Shown here piece by piece: positions 52,658 to 62,800 of a stretch of DNA of 64,000 nt. This DNA is from JALYGY01 sp963800975 (GTDB taxonomy: Bacteria; Actinomycetota; Rubrobacteria; Rubrobacterales; Rubrobacteraceae): assembly GCA_963800975.1 (NCBI GenBank), contig CAWDDB010000006.1, positions 1-64,000 of the forward strand, given 5' to 3'. The position numbers and the translations under genes are program-made. How positions within the stretch are numbered: position 1 is the stretch's first letter; every line of letters starts with the position of its first letter. A model generated the notes under the pieces. That model made no database searches. It worked only from the letters and a program-made list of their open reading frames with translations, and had not been told where the DNA came from.

Positions 52658-54708
52658 GCGGGCTCGAAAATAACGACGCTGTCGTTCTCGTAGGCGACCC
52701 TGTAGAGGTCATCCCTGCGCTCGAAGTTCCGCCAGTCGATGGCGGGGTAGCGCTTGTGGAATACCAGGTAGCGGACGTCGTTTTCTTCCAGGATCCGGCG
52801 CGTGCGCTCGCCGTCTGGGTTTTGCAGCGCCCACAGCGCGTCCCAGAGCGGCCCGGCGCCGAAGGGAGGCAGGTCCCTGCCGCGACGGATCCTGGCCGCG
52901 TCGTAGGACTGCATCTCGGTGTACCCGCCCATCGCGAGCATCCCACGGCTCGGGACGTAGTCCAGGTAAGGGGTGGCAACGATGGCGCCGCCGTCGTTGT
53001 GCGCCTCGAGCCAGTCGCCCGCGGCGGCCACCTGTGCCGGCGGCGGTCTGTCCTTGAGGCGCGGGCTCGGACCGGCGGCCTGCTCGAGGTTCCGGAACGA
53101 CTGCGCGCCCACGAGGGCAACCGCGAGGATCACGGCCACCGAGGCCAGGACAAGTCCCGCTTGGCCGCGCCGCCTGAGCGTCCGCAAGACCGTGATCAGG
53201 GCTAGCGCCGCGAACACGGCGAGCGGGACACCGAGGTCGCGCTCGAAGCGGTCGGGGAAACCGCTCAGGGGCGTGCGGCTGCCCACGAAGAGCAGCAGGG
53301 TCCAGAGGAGCACGGTGAGGTAGGCGAGCGACTGCGCCGCGCCAACCCTCCTGCGCAGGAGCTCGCCCGCGACGAAGAGCGCGCCGAGCAACCCGAGCCA
53401 GGCCACCGGCTGCGAGGTCGTCTCGAGCAGGTGCCCGAGGCCGTAGGCTGGCTTGGTCCCTATGGCCATCGCCACCGCTTCTCCGCCCTTGCCCGTCTCC
53501 TCCTGGCCGAGGAGCCCGGCGACCAGGCGCGGCAGATCGTAGGTGTCCCAGGCGTAGAAGACGGAGAGCAGCCCTAGGAGCGCGAGCGAGAGAAAAAGTG
53601 CCACGCCCCTTGGCCTGTCGCGCAGGAGCAGGTAGGGCAAGAAAACGAGCCCCACGAAGGCGAGCACGACCGCGAGCGAGTAGCCCGCTATCTGGTGGTA
53701 GAGGACCGTCGACGAGCCGAGAGTGGCGAGAAGAACGCCGCCGCGTACCGAAGGGGGCGAGGCGTACTGCCACACCAGGGCCGTCAGGGCAAGCACGATC
53801 AGGAACTGCGTGCCTATGAAGTTGGGGTATCGGGCCTCGACGAAGTGCAGGTAGGTGCCGCCGAGCACGAGCCCAGAGAACAGGGCGGCGGCGGCGCCGC
53901 ACTCCCAGCCCCACAGCCTGTTCGCTAGCGCGTAGCAGGCAAGCGCCGGCAGCAGGAGCAGCGCGGGGGCGAGGGCGGGGAAGACCGCGAGCGGCTCGAC
54001 CCCGCTGAGGCGCGAGATCTCCGCCGCCAGGAAGTGGAAGCCGGGGGGATAGAGCATGAAGGACTCCGTGCTTCCCGAGGAGAGCGTCATGCCCGTCATC
54101 ACCGCGTGCTCGTACCGGTCCACGCCTCGCGGGTAGGGCCAGCCGTTGAGCAGGGGCCCGAGGTAGCCTCGGAGCAAAACTAGCACGAGCACCACCGAGA
54201 GCACCGCGTACCGGATTCCCGCGGAGACCGCGGCCTCTCCGCCGGCGTTCGACGGGTCAGGCCCTGCCGACGTGAGCACGTAGGCAATCCCGGCCAGGAG
54301 GATCAGCGGCACGACGAGCACGGTTGCCCAGACGCCCGCGCCGAAGAACGCCGCGAGCGCCAGCGCGAGACCCCCGGCGAGCAGGAGCAGCACTGACGTT
54401 TTTGGGGAGGCGGGGAGTGGGGCGAGGGGGGCGTCTGGGCCCTTTGCCGGTCCGAACCTCAGGTAGGCCAGGAGGCCGGCGGCGAAGACCACGATCGGGG
54501 CGGTGACCGCTACGAAAAGCGTGAGGCCCGTGCCCAGCAGGCCGGTGAGCACGAGCGCCGCGGTCGGCACCAGCGTGATGGAGAGGCCAACCGAGAAGGC
54601 GACCTGCTCGGCGCGGTCTGTGGTGGAGGCGAGGAGCCGCGCCCAGAACCATCCGGGCACAAGGCAGGTCAGGATCGCCACCGGGAGCGCCCGGATCAGG
54701 TCATCCAC
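52654..54708 (-). CDS. GT-C family membrane glycosyltransferase (ArnT/PMT-like)
   Basis: GTG 54708 gives about 684 residues; the longer frame to 54795 overlaps the divergent promoter and is disfavoured. Some 14 helices begin with LPVAILTCLVPGWFWARLLA. YLGPLLNGWPYPRGVDRYEH, FMLYPPGFHFLAAEISRLSG, LANRLWGWECGAAAALFSG and VEARYPNFIGTQFLIVLALT mark the catalytic loops. The soluble, outward-facing tail (GDWLEAHNDGGAIVATPYLD, PSRGMLAMGGYTEMQSYDAA, VRYLVFHKRYPAIDWRNFER) is conserved with the broken paralogue at 44236-46401. It would move a sugar from a lipid carrier to a surface acceptor. The TAG stop is supplied by the palindrome. Confidence 0.8.
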   Translation of the reverse strand: MDDLIRALPVAILTCLVPGWFWARLLASTTDRAEQVAFSVGLSITLVPTAALVLTGLLGTGLTLFVAVTAPIVVFAAGLLAYLRFGPAKGPDAPLAPLPASPKTSVLLLLAGGLALALAAFFGAGVWATVLVVPLILLAGIAYVLTSAGPDPSNAGGEAAVSAGIRYAVLSVVLVLVLLRGYLGPLLNGWPYPRGVDRYEHAVMTGMTLSSGSTESFMLYPPGFHFLAAEISRLSGVEPLAVFPALAPALLLLPALACYALANRLWGWECGAAAALFSGLVLGGTYLHFVEARYPNFIGTQFLIVLALTALVWQYASPPSVRGGVLLATLGSSTVLYHQIAGYSLAVVLAFVGLVFLPYLLLRDRPRGVALFLSLALLGLLSVFYAWDTYDLPRLVAGLLGQEETGKGGEAVAMAIGTKPAYGLGHLLETTSQPVAWLGLLGALFVAGELLRRRVGAAQSLAYLTVLLWTLLLFVGSRTPLSGFPDRFERDLGVPLAVFAALALITVLRTLRRRGQAGLVLASVAVILAVALVGAQSFRNLEQAAGPSPRLKDRPPPAQVAAAGDWLEAHNDGGAIVATPYLDYVPSRGMLAMGGYTEMQSYDAARIRRGRDLPPFGAGPLWDALWALQNPDGERTRRILEENDVRYLVFHKRYPAIDWRNFERRDDLYRVAYENDSVVIFEPA

Positions 54709-54827
54709 CGCGCACCGCTCTCCGCGACGCGCGACGCGCCGATACCGTCGGGTCTGAGATGCACATGTTGGAGAGTGTATAGCAGGATCAAACACCTAAT
54801 AAAACAAGCCATCGGCCGCCGAATATA

Positions 54828-56456
54828 ATGGCCGCCGTGGATCTGGCGACAACACTCGTGCAGGCCGGGAGGGCTCTGGCGGCCCTCTTGCTGCTCGCAT
54901 GCCTGCTCGCCGCGTGTGGTCCCTCCGCGGAGGAGGGAGAGGTCGCGAACACCGGGGGACAGGTCGGCGCCGGGACGTCGACGGGCGCCGAGACCGAGGG
55001 GCGGCCGAACGTGATCTTGATCCTCACGGACGATCTGGACGCCGCCTCGATCTCGCACATGCCGAACCTGGAGTCCCTGCTCGCCGAGAAGGGCACGACC
55101 TTCGAGAACGCCTTCGTAACGGACCCGCTGTGCTGCCCTAGCCGGGCCACGATCCTGCGCGGCCAGTACGCCCACAACCACGACATACTGAGCAACGAGC
55201 CGCCGCACGGTGGCTTCGAGAAGTTCCGCTCCCTCGGTCGCCAGAACTCCACGATGGCGACCTGGGTCGACGGCGTCGGCTACCGCACGATCTTCGTTGG
55301 CAAGTACATGAACGGCTACGAGGGTACCTACGTACCCCCGGGCTGGGACGAGTGGTACGCGGTCTCGGGCAACTACCTGAGCACCGACCTGAACGAGAAC
55401 GGCACCATCAACCACTACGACCCGGCGCAGGACTACCTTACGGATGTGCTGGCCGACAGGGCTGTCGACTACGTCGGGCGTCCTGGCGGCGGCGCCCCTT
55501 CTTTCTTTAAGCCCCACCGGCCCTTTTTCATGTGGCTCGGCACCACGGCCCCCCACGCGCCCGCCGACCCTGCGCCCCGCCACGCCGACGACCTCGCGGG
55601 CGTCTCCATGCCGCGCCCCCCCTCTTTCGACGAGAGCGACGTCTCGGACAAGCCCGCCTGGATCAGCGACAACCCGTCGCTGAGCGCGGAACAGGCCGCT
55701 CGGGCCGAGGGGCTCTACCGCAATCGCCTGCGTTCGATGCTCGCCGTGGACGAGATGATCGGGCGTCTCGTGCGGGCGCTGCGCGAGGGCGGCGAGCTCG
55801 ACAACACCTACCTCGTCTTTACCTCGGACAACGGATTCCACCTGGGTCAGCACCGCCTCGCGGCTGGCAAGTGGACGGCCTACGAGGAGGACATCAGGGT
55901 GCCCCTGATCGTGCGCGGCCCCGGCGTCCCCGAGGGACGCACCCTGGAGCACCTGGTGCTGAACAACGACCTCGCGCCGACCTTCGCCGAACTCGCCGGC
56001 GCCGAGATCCCGTCGTTCGTGGACGGACGCTCGCTCGTGCCGCTGCTCTCCGGGCCACCGCCGCCCCCGGAGGACTGGCGGCGAGCGTTTCTCGTGGAGG
56101 CCATGGACGAGATGGCCGACGTACCGGAATCCGTGGACGACGAGGAGCTGGTTCCGCTCCTCACGGGCGACACGCTGCCGCCCGAGGACGAGCGCCGCTC
56201 CTCGCCGCTGGACGAGGCGCCGCTCCAGACCGCGGGACGCCCCGGCCTGCAGGCCGTGAGAACCCAGGACCACCTCTACGTCGAGTACGAGAACGGGGAG
56301 AGCGAGCTCTACGACCTCGCGCGGGACCCATACCAGCTCGACAACGCCTACGAAGAAGCCAGCCTCGACACCCTCTGGCAGTTCGAGGGCCGGCTCGGGG
56401 AGCTGCGCGACTGCGCCGGAGAGGATTGCCGCGCCGCCGAGGACGAAGGACCCTAG
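54828..56456 (+). CDS. Secreted sulfatase lipoprotein, formylglycine type
   Basis: ATG 54828 gives 542 residues. The signal peptide and lipobox (ALAALLLLACLLAACGPS) make it a lipoprotein. The sulfatase signature is canonical: VILILTDDLDAASISHMPNL with the metal Asp pair, then C102-C-P-S-R106 followed by ATILRGQYAHNHD, so Cys102 can become formylglycine. VFTSDNGFHLGQHRLAAGKW, VPLIVRGPGVPEG and LYDLARDPYQLDN also fit arylsulfatase/N-acetylglucosamine-6-sulfatase-type enzymes. It should remove sulfate from sugars or aryl esters outside the cell. No formylglycine-generating enzyme lies in the window. It is divergent from the GT-C gene. Confidence 0.9.
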   Translation: MAAVDLATTLVQAGRALAALLLLACLLAACGPSAEEGEVANTGGQVGAGTSTGAETEGRPNVILILTDDLDAASISHMPNLESLLAEKGTTFENAFVTDPLCCPSRATILRGQYAHNHDILSNEPPHGGFEKFRSLGRQNSTMATWVDGVGYRTIFVGKYMNGYEGTYVPPGWDEWYAVSGNYLSTDLNENGTINHYDPAQDYLTDVLADRAVDYVGRPGGGAPSFFKPHRPFFMWLGTTAPHAPADPAPRHADDLAGVSMPRPPSFDESDVSDKPAWISDNPSLSAEQAARAEGLYRNRLRSMLAVDEMIGRLVRALREGGELDNTYLVFTSDNGFHLGQHRLAAGKWTAYEEDIRVPLIVRGPGVPEGRTLEHLVLNNDLAPTFAELAGAEIPSFVDGRSLVPLLSGPPPPPEDWRRAFLVEAMDEMADVPESVDDEELVPLLTGDTLPPEDERRSSPLDEAPLQTAGRPGLQAVRTQDHLYVEYENGESELYDLARDPYQLDNAYEEASLDTLWQFEGRLGELRDCAGEDCRAAEDEGP

Positions 56457-56457
56457 G

Positions 56458-56500
56458 GAATTCTGAGCTCTGAGTTTGGAATGGTGATCTGCGGATTGTG
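56458..56500. repeat. AT-rich intergenic repeat, additional copy
   Basis: The stretch aattctgagctctgagtttggaatggtgatctgcggattgtgagtgcctgacc carries the same word set as 47691-47735, including gtgcctgacc. It sits in the 120-base gap between two convergent genes. Confidence 0.5.
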
Positions 56501-56575
56501 AGTGCCTGACCGGATGCGGGGAGGGCTATACGGAGCAGACGATGGTTCCGCTCCACACCCCCTGATGTCTGTAGC

Positions 56576-58168
56576 TCATTCGCTCGATGTCTGGTCGGGC
56601 GGCGGGACTAGCCTGTACAGGGCGCCCTTGGTGTGAGCCGTGCGCCAACCCGCTTCGTACAGGCCCTTCGGGTTCACGTCCGCCTGGTTCATGATGTAAA
56701 CGGGGCCCTTCTCTGCGGCCTTCTGGGCGGCGGTTACCCCAGAGAAGTCGTCGGTCCCGAAGCGCTTGTTCGCCGTCGCGAGGTCGACGTCCGCGGGCCA
56801 GACGATGTCGGCGTAGCCGATGTCCCTGTTGTGCCAGAAGGGGTCGACCAGCGTGAGATCCTGCCTGCGCTCCTCGACCAGCACGAGGTAATAGAGGTTG
56901 CTCCTGTGGTGCAGGATGGTGGCGTTCCGCTCGGCGTTCGCGGCCACGTCCTCGAGGATCACGCGCCCCCTGTAGTCTCCGCTCATGTCGTTGGTCGCGT
57001 AGGTCTCGCCCATCCCGGGCAGGGGGAGGAGCAGCATGGCGACCGACAGCACGCCCAGCACCGCAACCTTCGTCGCCCTCCCGAACCTGCCGAGGAGATC
57101 CTCGACCTCCGAGAGCACGAGCGCGAACCCCACGGCCATCGCGATGCAGAGCACCAGGTAGGTCGGGATGAAGTACAGCTGGATGTCGGGGATGTCGTTC
57201 TCGATGGCGTGAAACGTCCAGCCGAGGTACAGGAAGCCCAGGAACGCGGCGGCCTTCCGGTCCCACAGGATGAGGGCCGCGAAGCCGATGATCCCGGCCG
57301 CCAGTAGACCCCAGTGGAGGTTGTCCAGGAGGTGGTCGGCGTAGAACGCGAGCCTGCCGGGCAGCTCCGCCGGCCCGAAGGCGAAGAACCCGCCGCGCAG
57401 GTTACCTCCGCTCACCACGTACCAGAAGCGCTCGAAGGTGGTCGGGTCGTTCGCCTTGAACGGCGGGTCCATCGCGGACCGCAAGGGCAGGTACAGGTAG
57501 GGCGACAGCCCCAGCAGGAAGCACCCGGCCGCCTTGAGCATGAGCTTCGCCTCGACGAGCTTGCGCCAGTCCACGAGCGCCACGAAGAGGAGGCTGCCGG
57601 GCAGCAGGAGACCACTGGTAAGGTGGTTGGTCATGCAGAATCCCACTAGAAAGGCGGAGAGCAGCAGGTAACGATCCCTCCCGCTCTCCCGCCACACCAG
57701 CATCGCGAGGATGGCGATCGCGATGAGCAGGGCGTTGAGCGTGTAGACCTCGGCCATGACGGCCTGGGACCAGAGCGTCGTCCCCAGGCCGAACGCCAGG
57801 GCAGCCGCGGCCGCCGCCACGATCCGGCGGCACAGCAGGTACCCCGCCGCGTAGACCGCGGCCACGGCTAGCGCCGCGTAGATGGCCGAGGCCAGGTTGG
57901 CGCGGTAGGCGCAGTCGCCGAACGGCAGGTAGGTGACGAGGTGCGAGAGCATCAGGTAGGACGGGTAGCCGGTCGGGTGCGTCATGCCGAGGACGCACAC
58001 CTGCATCTGGAGCATCGGCACGTCGAGCAGGTCGGGCGAGCCGTAGGGCAGTATTGTCGGCGCCAGCGTCCTCAGGTAGAGAACGAACACGAAAAGAGAG
58101 ACGCCCGTGCCGGCGAGGATCGCACCCCACCCCAGGGATTCCTTTTTGCTCTCAACGGAGGACTTCAC
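56576..58168 (-). CDS. DUF2723 membrane protein (protein O-mannosyltransferase-like)
   Basis: GTG 58168 gives 530 residues. Ten to eleven helices carry the DUF2723 hallmarks: LRTLAPTILPYGSPDLLDVP, GMTHPTGYPSYLMLSHLVTY, FGDCAYRANLASAIYAALAV, GTTLWSQAVMAEVYTLNALL, MTNHLTSGLLLPGSLLF and LSPYLYLPLRSAMDPPF. The family resembles GT-C enzymes that act on lipid-linked sugars. The outward tail (RVILEDVAANAERNATILHH, DLTLVDPFWHNRDIGYADIV) is soluble. It converges on the FGly sulfatase gene. Confidence 0.86.
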   Translation of the reverse strand: MKSSVESKKESLGWGAILAGTGVSLFVFVLYLRTLAPTILPYGSPDLLDVPMLQMQVCVLGMTHPTGYPSYLMLSHLVTYLPFGDCAYRANLASAIYAALAVAAVYAAGYLLCRRIVAAAAAALAFGLGTTLWSQAVMAEVYTLNALLIAIAILAMLVWRESGRDRYLLLSAFLVGFCMTNHLTSGLLLPGSLLFVALVDWRKLVEAKLMLKAAGCFLLGLSPYLYLPLRSAMDPPFKANDPTTFERFWYVVSGGNLRGGFFAFGPAELPGRLAFYADHLLDNLHWGLLAAGIIGFAALILWDRKAAAFLGFLYLGWTFHAIENDIPDIQLYFIPTYLVLCIAMAVGFALVLSEVEDLLGRFGRATKVAVLGVLSVAMLLLPLPGMGETYATNDMSGDYRGRVILEDVAANAERNATILHHRSNLYYLVLVEERRQDLTLVDPFWHNRDIGYADIVWPADVDLATANKRFGTDDFSGVTAAQKAAEKGPVYIMNQADVNPKGLYEAGWRTAHTKGALYRLVPPPDQTSSE

Positions 58169-58224
58169 CGACGACGTAAGATACCATATCGCGTCCGCGT
58201 TCTGACGCCGCGGCTACCGGCACC

Positions 58225-59187
58225 TCACGACCCGCGCGACGCCCGCTTTCGAGAGAGGAACTCGCGCACCTCGCGGTTGAAGGTCGTCGCCCGCTCGTCG
58301 TGGGGGAGGAGCGCGGCGTCCCTGAACACCCTTGGCTCGCTGCGCGGGTTGCGCCGCACGAACCGCTCGACCTCGGAGACCGGGGTGGTCCTCGCCTCCT
58401 GGCCCCAGCAGACCAGCGCAGGGTGCGGCACCCTGGGCCAGTAATCTGCCACCCCGAGGTTCAACTTGCCCGAGACGAAGGCCGCCGGCAGGTACCTGGC
58501 GCCCCGCTGGTGGCCAACCCGCCAGTAGTCTTCCACCAGCTCCCCGGTCACCAGCCGCGGGTCGTGGTAGGCGATCCTCTCGAGGTAGTAGCGGATGCCG
58601 CGCCGCGAGACGAGCAGGTGGTAGAGCGAGTCCCCCAGTACAGGGGCGAGAAAGAGGCCGTAGACCGCATCCCCGAGGTGGCCCGAACGCCTGTCCAGGC
58701 TCCCGTAACCGGTCGGGCAGATGAGGACGACCTTTTTGAAGAGCCGCGGGCTCCTTACCAGCGCCGGCATGCTCAGCGCCGCGCTGAGCGAGCTCGCGAC
58801 GAGGTGCGTCTGATCCCCGATCTCCTCCCGCGCGAAGTCCTCGACCTGCGCGCCCACGTCCTCGGGCTCGTAGCGCCTCGCGGGCCGCTCGGACAGCCCA
58901 CACCCCAGCAGGTCCAGCGCGTACACCCTGAAGCCCTCGGCCAGGACCCCGAAATTTCTCCTGAACTCGAGCGATGAGGCGCCGGCGTAGATCCCGTGCA
59001 CCAGCAGCAGCGGCTCCCCCTCGCCCGCGACCGCGTACGCGAGATCCCCGCCCCTCCACCTGAAGTAACGCGTCTCGCCGCCGTGCGGGTTCGAAAGCGC
59101 CCCGCCACCCCGCCCCAGCCGCCCGTTGAGCGCCGCAATCCCGCCCACCAGCCCCGCCGCCGCCAATGCCCTCTTCAGCCTGGCCAA
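58225..59187 (-). CDS. Alpha/beta hydrolase
   Basis: TTG 59187, with a G-rich stretch and GGAG upstream, gives 320 residues. The first ~20 residues are hydrophobic (LAAAGLVGGIAALNGRLGRG) and may anchor it. PLLLVHGIYAGASSLEFRRN, the nucleophile region LVASSLSAALSMPAL (Ser in S-S-L-S-A rather than the common G-x-S-x-G), VCWGQEARTTPVSE and LLPHDERATTFN complete the fold. ALICPTGYGS-like segments resemble those of lipase or thioesterase relatives. The substrate is unknown. Confidence 0.8.
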   Translation of the reverse strand: MARLKRALAAAGLVGGIAALNGRLGRGGGALSNPHGGETRYFRWRGGDLAYAVAGEGEPLLLVHGIYAGASSLEFRRNFGVLAEGFRVYALDLLGCGLSERPARRYEPEDVGAQVEDFAREEIGDQTHLVASSLSAALSMPALVRSPRLFKKVVLICPTGYGSLDRRSGHLGDAVYGLFLAPVLGDSLYHLLVSRRGIRYYLERIAYHDPRLVTGELVEDYWRVGHQRGARYLPAAFVSGKLNLGVADYWPRVPHPALVCWGQEARTTPVSEVERFVRRNPRSEPRVFRDAALLPHDERATTFNREVREFLSRKRASRGS

Positions 59188-59263
59188 CCATGCCCCCCAC
59201 TCCAGGAAACCTTCCAGAACCTAGATCGTACCCTGTCATTGTCGAACCGGTTCGCCTCTGTCC

Positions 59264-59292
59264 TTGACAAGTTGCCACACTACTTCGATAAT
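59264..59292 (+). promoter_or_regulatory. Sigma-70-type promoter of the marR-RND operon
   Basis: TTGACA (59264-59269), a 17-base spacer and GATAAT (59287-59292) stand 39 bases before the TTG start. This is the best housekeeping promoter seen in the window. Confidence 0.8.
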
Positions 59293-59299
59293 CGAGAAA

Positions 59300-59312
59300 T
59301 TAAGGCACTTAA
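59300..59312. promoter_or_regulatory. Candidate MarR operator
   Basis: TTAAG-GCA-CTTAA is a perfect inverted repeat just past the promoter and before the regulator start, well placed for autorepression. Confidence 0.5.
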
Positions 59313-59330
59313 ATAAGTAGGAGAAGTTAC

Positions 59331-59804
59331 TTGGAGCGGGAGCGGCTCGTAGACGAGGTACTAATGCTGATGCCGACCCTGATGCGGGGTCTTGGGGGGC
59401 CTGACCCGTCGGAGATGGCCGCGTTCGAGAGCCTTGGTATCCCCGTCGACGTGAAGGTTTCGCCCGGGCACGTGCAGATCCTGATCGCGCTGAGCGGGGG
59501 GCCGCATTCCGTTGGGCGGTTGGCCGAGGTTCTGGGGGTTTCGCCGCCGGCGGCGACCCAGCTCGTGGACAGGCTGGTCGAGCACGGGATGGTCGAGCGC
59601 AGGCACGGGACGGCCGATCGCAGGGTCGTGCTGGTGGACTACGCGCCCCGGATGCGCGAGGTGGCGCTGCGGCTAATGGAGGTGAGGCGGCGCAGGCTCA
59701 CGCGGGCCCTCGCGCGGCTGACCGACGAGGAGGCCTACGCTTTCGTGGGGGGCCTCAGGACCCTGACCGAGAGCCTGGGCGCGGCGCCGGAAGAGGAGGG
59801 CTAG
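59331..59804 (+). CDS. MarR-family regulator of the RND exporter
   Basis: TTG 59331 follows TAGGAGA and gives 157 residues. The winged helix reads VSPGHVQILIALSGGPHSVG, RLAEVLGVSPPAATQLVDRL, VEHGMVERRHGTADRRVVLV. The stop touches the ATG of the RND exporter gene, so the two form an operon under the promoter at 59264-59292. It probably represses the exporter until a toxic ligand binds. Confidence 0.9.
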   Translation: MERERLVDEVLMLMPTLMRGLGGPDPSEMAAFESLGIPVDVKVSPGHVQILIALSGGPHSVGRLAEVLGVSPPAATQLVDRLVEHGMVERRHGTADRRVVLVDYAPRMREVALRLMEVRRRRLTRALARLTDEEAYAFVGGLRTLTESLGAAPEEEG

Positions 59805-62800
59805 ATGGGAGCGGTCGTCCGCTGGTGTCTGAAGAACAGGTCCGTCGTCTTCCTCGCGGCCGTCCTGCTGGTGGCGAGCGGGGCGTACGCGACGACGCAG
59901 TTGAATCAGGAGTTGCTGCCTGAGATAGAGTTTCCCATCGTGACCGTCTCCACGCCCGTGCCGGGGGCGGGGCCCGACCTGGTGGACGAGCAGGTGACGC
60001 AACCCGTCGAGGCGGCCGTGGACGACGTCGAGGGGATAGAGAGCATCCAGTCGACCTCCTCGGCCGGGTTCTCGGTCGTGCTGATCGAGTTCGCGCTCGA
60101 CACCGACACCGAGGAAGCCGAGGCCGAGCTCAACAGCGCCCTCGACGGCGTAGCGCTCCCCCAGCAGGCCGAGGAGCCCGAGGTCCGGACCCAGTCTGCC
60201 TCGGAGTTCCCGATCATGAGCGTCTCGCTCTCGGCCGACGAGGGGGAGCTCGCGGGTCTCACGGACTACGCGCGCGACGACGCGGTGCCGCTCATCGAGG
60301 ACGTGGAGGGCGTCGCGAGCGCCGAGCTAGTCGGCGGGTCGGAGCGCCAGATAGAGGTCAGGCTCGACACGCAGGCGCTCGACGAGAACGGCCTCTCGGC
60401 CGACGCCGTGGTCGGCGCCATAGGCGGGGCCGCAGGCGTGAACACGCCCGTCGGTGAGGTGGAGATAGACGGCCTGGCCACGCCCGTGCGCACGACGAGC
60501 GGTCTCGCGGATGCCGAGGCCCTCGCGGAGTTGCCCGTCGGCGTCTCCGGGGGCGTACCGTCAGGTGCTCCGAGCGGGGCGCCTGCGGGTATCCCGGCTG
60601 GCGCCGTGCCCGGGGGGGCTGCCGCGAGCGCGCCGCCGGCCGGGGTGTCGGCCGCAAGCGCCGCTCCGTCGAGTGCGCCTCCCGAGCCGGTCTTGCTTGG
60701 CGACGTGGCAGAGGTGCGCGAGGCCCCTTCGGACATCGCGGGGATCTCGCGCACCAACGGCGAGCCCAGCCTGGGTATCAACGTGACCAAGGAGCCAGAC
60801 GCCAACACCGTCGAGGTGGCTGAGGGCGTCGAGGGAGCGCTCGAGGAGATCCGGGGCGACGTCGGGGCGGACCAGGTCAACGTGCTATTCAACTCGGCCG
60901 AGGACGTCGAGGAGTCGGTGAGCGGCCTGATCGACAAAGCACTTATAGGCGGGGGGTTGGCGATCCTCATCATCTTCCTGTTCCTCGGGTCCTTGCGCGC
61001 CACGCTCGTGACGGCGGTCTCGTTGCCGACCTCTATCCTGGCGGCGCTGCTGTTCTCCTGGGCGGACAACCTGACGCTCAACATAATCACGCTGGCCGGC
61101 CTGACCATCGCGGTGGGGCGCGTCGTGGACGACGCCATCGTGGTGCTCGAGAACTCCTACAGGTACGTCCAGAGAGGCTACGGGCCGGAGGAGGCCGCGC
61201 TCAGGGGGTCGACCGAGGTGGCAAGCGCCATCACCTCCTCCACGCTCACGACGACCGCCGTCTTCGTGCCCCTTGGCCTCGTTGGCGGTATCGTCAGCAA
61301 GTTCTTCCTTCCCCTCTCCCTAACGGTCGCCTTCGCCCTGCTCGCCTCCCTGCTCGTCTCGATAACCATCATCCCGGTCCTCGCCAGCGCCTTCATAAAG
61401 CGCCGGCCCTCGCGGGGGGAGCAGGATCCCGAACCGCGGGCTGGTGAGGCGCCCGTGGAGGTCGAAGACGACGCAGAAGACGAGGAATTCTTAGAGGGCG
61501 AGAGCCGCAGGCTGCGGCGGGCCAGGAACGGCCGGAGGGGGGTCTTGCGCTGGATCCTCGGGCTGCTGGTCGTGCTGGCGGCGCTCGGCGTGGGCGCCGC
61601 CGTGGCGGCCCGGGCGGGCCTGCTCGACGCGGTGCCCGGCGTGCCGGCCGGCGTCGTAGATACCCTGGACGGCTTCGCCGGGGCGGTGCTGGGCGGTCTC
61701 GCGGGTGTGGACACCGGATCTCCGGTCTTCCTCGCCGCCGCGGGGGGTCTGGCCGCGCTGCTCATCGTGGTGCTGGCCTTCCTCGCCGTGCGCGCGGCGC
61801 GGCGCGGACGCGGGAGGCGGTCCCAGAACGGCGGCGGTCTCCTCGGGGCGCTCTACGTGCCGGCGTTGCGCTGGAGCCTGCGCCACCGGCTCGTGGTCGT
61901 CGTGCTGGCGGTCCTGGCCTTCGCCGGGGGTCTTGCCGTCATACCGTTCCTCGCGGTCAGCTTCTTCCCGCCGAGCGAGGAGCGCCTGTTGCAGGCGTCG
62001 ACCGAGCTGCCCCCGGGGACGGCCGTCGATGAGACGGCGGACGAGCTCAAACCGTTCGAGGACTACCTGCTCGAAGATCCGGGGGTCGAGGGTTACCAGC
62101 TCTCCGTAGGCGGGGAGGACAACTTCAACCCGGACACGCCGCTGCGCGCCGGCAACCAGGCGCAGGCGTTTATCACGGTGAGGGAGGACGCAAGCGTCTC
62201 AAGGACCCTCGACCGCATCGACGCGGAGGGGCGAGACCTGTACGGGGAGGACTTCCAGGTCGACGTGCTGGAACAGGGGCCGCCCGCTGGCGGGCTCGAG
62301 GTGCTCATCACCGGCGGCTCCGAGGCGGAGCTGCGCGAGGCTTCGAACCTCGTCACCGAGGAGTTGCAGTCCACAAGCGGCGTCACCAACGTGGAGAGCG
62401 ACCTCTCGGACGTCAGCCCCGAGGTCGAGGTGGCCCTCGACGCCGAGAGGGCCGCGGCGGCAGGTCTCTCCCCGACGCAGGTGCCGACCTCCCTAGGCGC
62501 GCTGCTCGGCGGCGGGGCGCAGCTCAGCGTGGGCGAAACCCCCGTCTCCGTCGGGGTGCCGGAGGGGTCGGTGGACTCGCTCGAGGAGGTGCGGGCCCTG
62601 CCCGTCGGCTCCGGCGCGACCGTGGGTGACGTCGCCGAGGTCACAGAGGAGGAGGCCCCAGCAGCCGTGAGCCGGGTGGACGGCGACAGGGCGGTCACCG
62701 TCACGGGCACCATAACCGCCGAGGACACGAGCGGGGTCTCCAGCAACGTGACGACCTCGTTGTCTGAGCTGGATCTTCCGGAGGGCGTCTCCGCCCAGGT

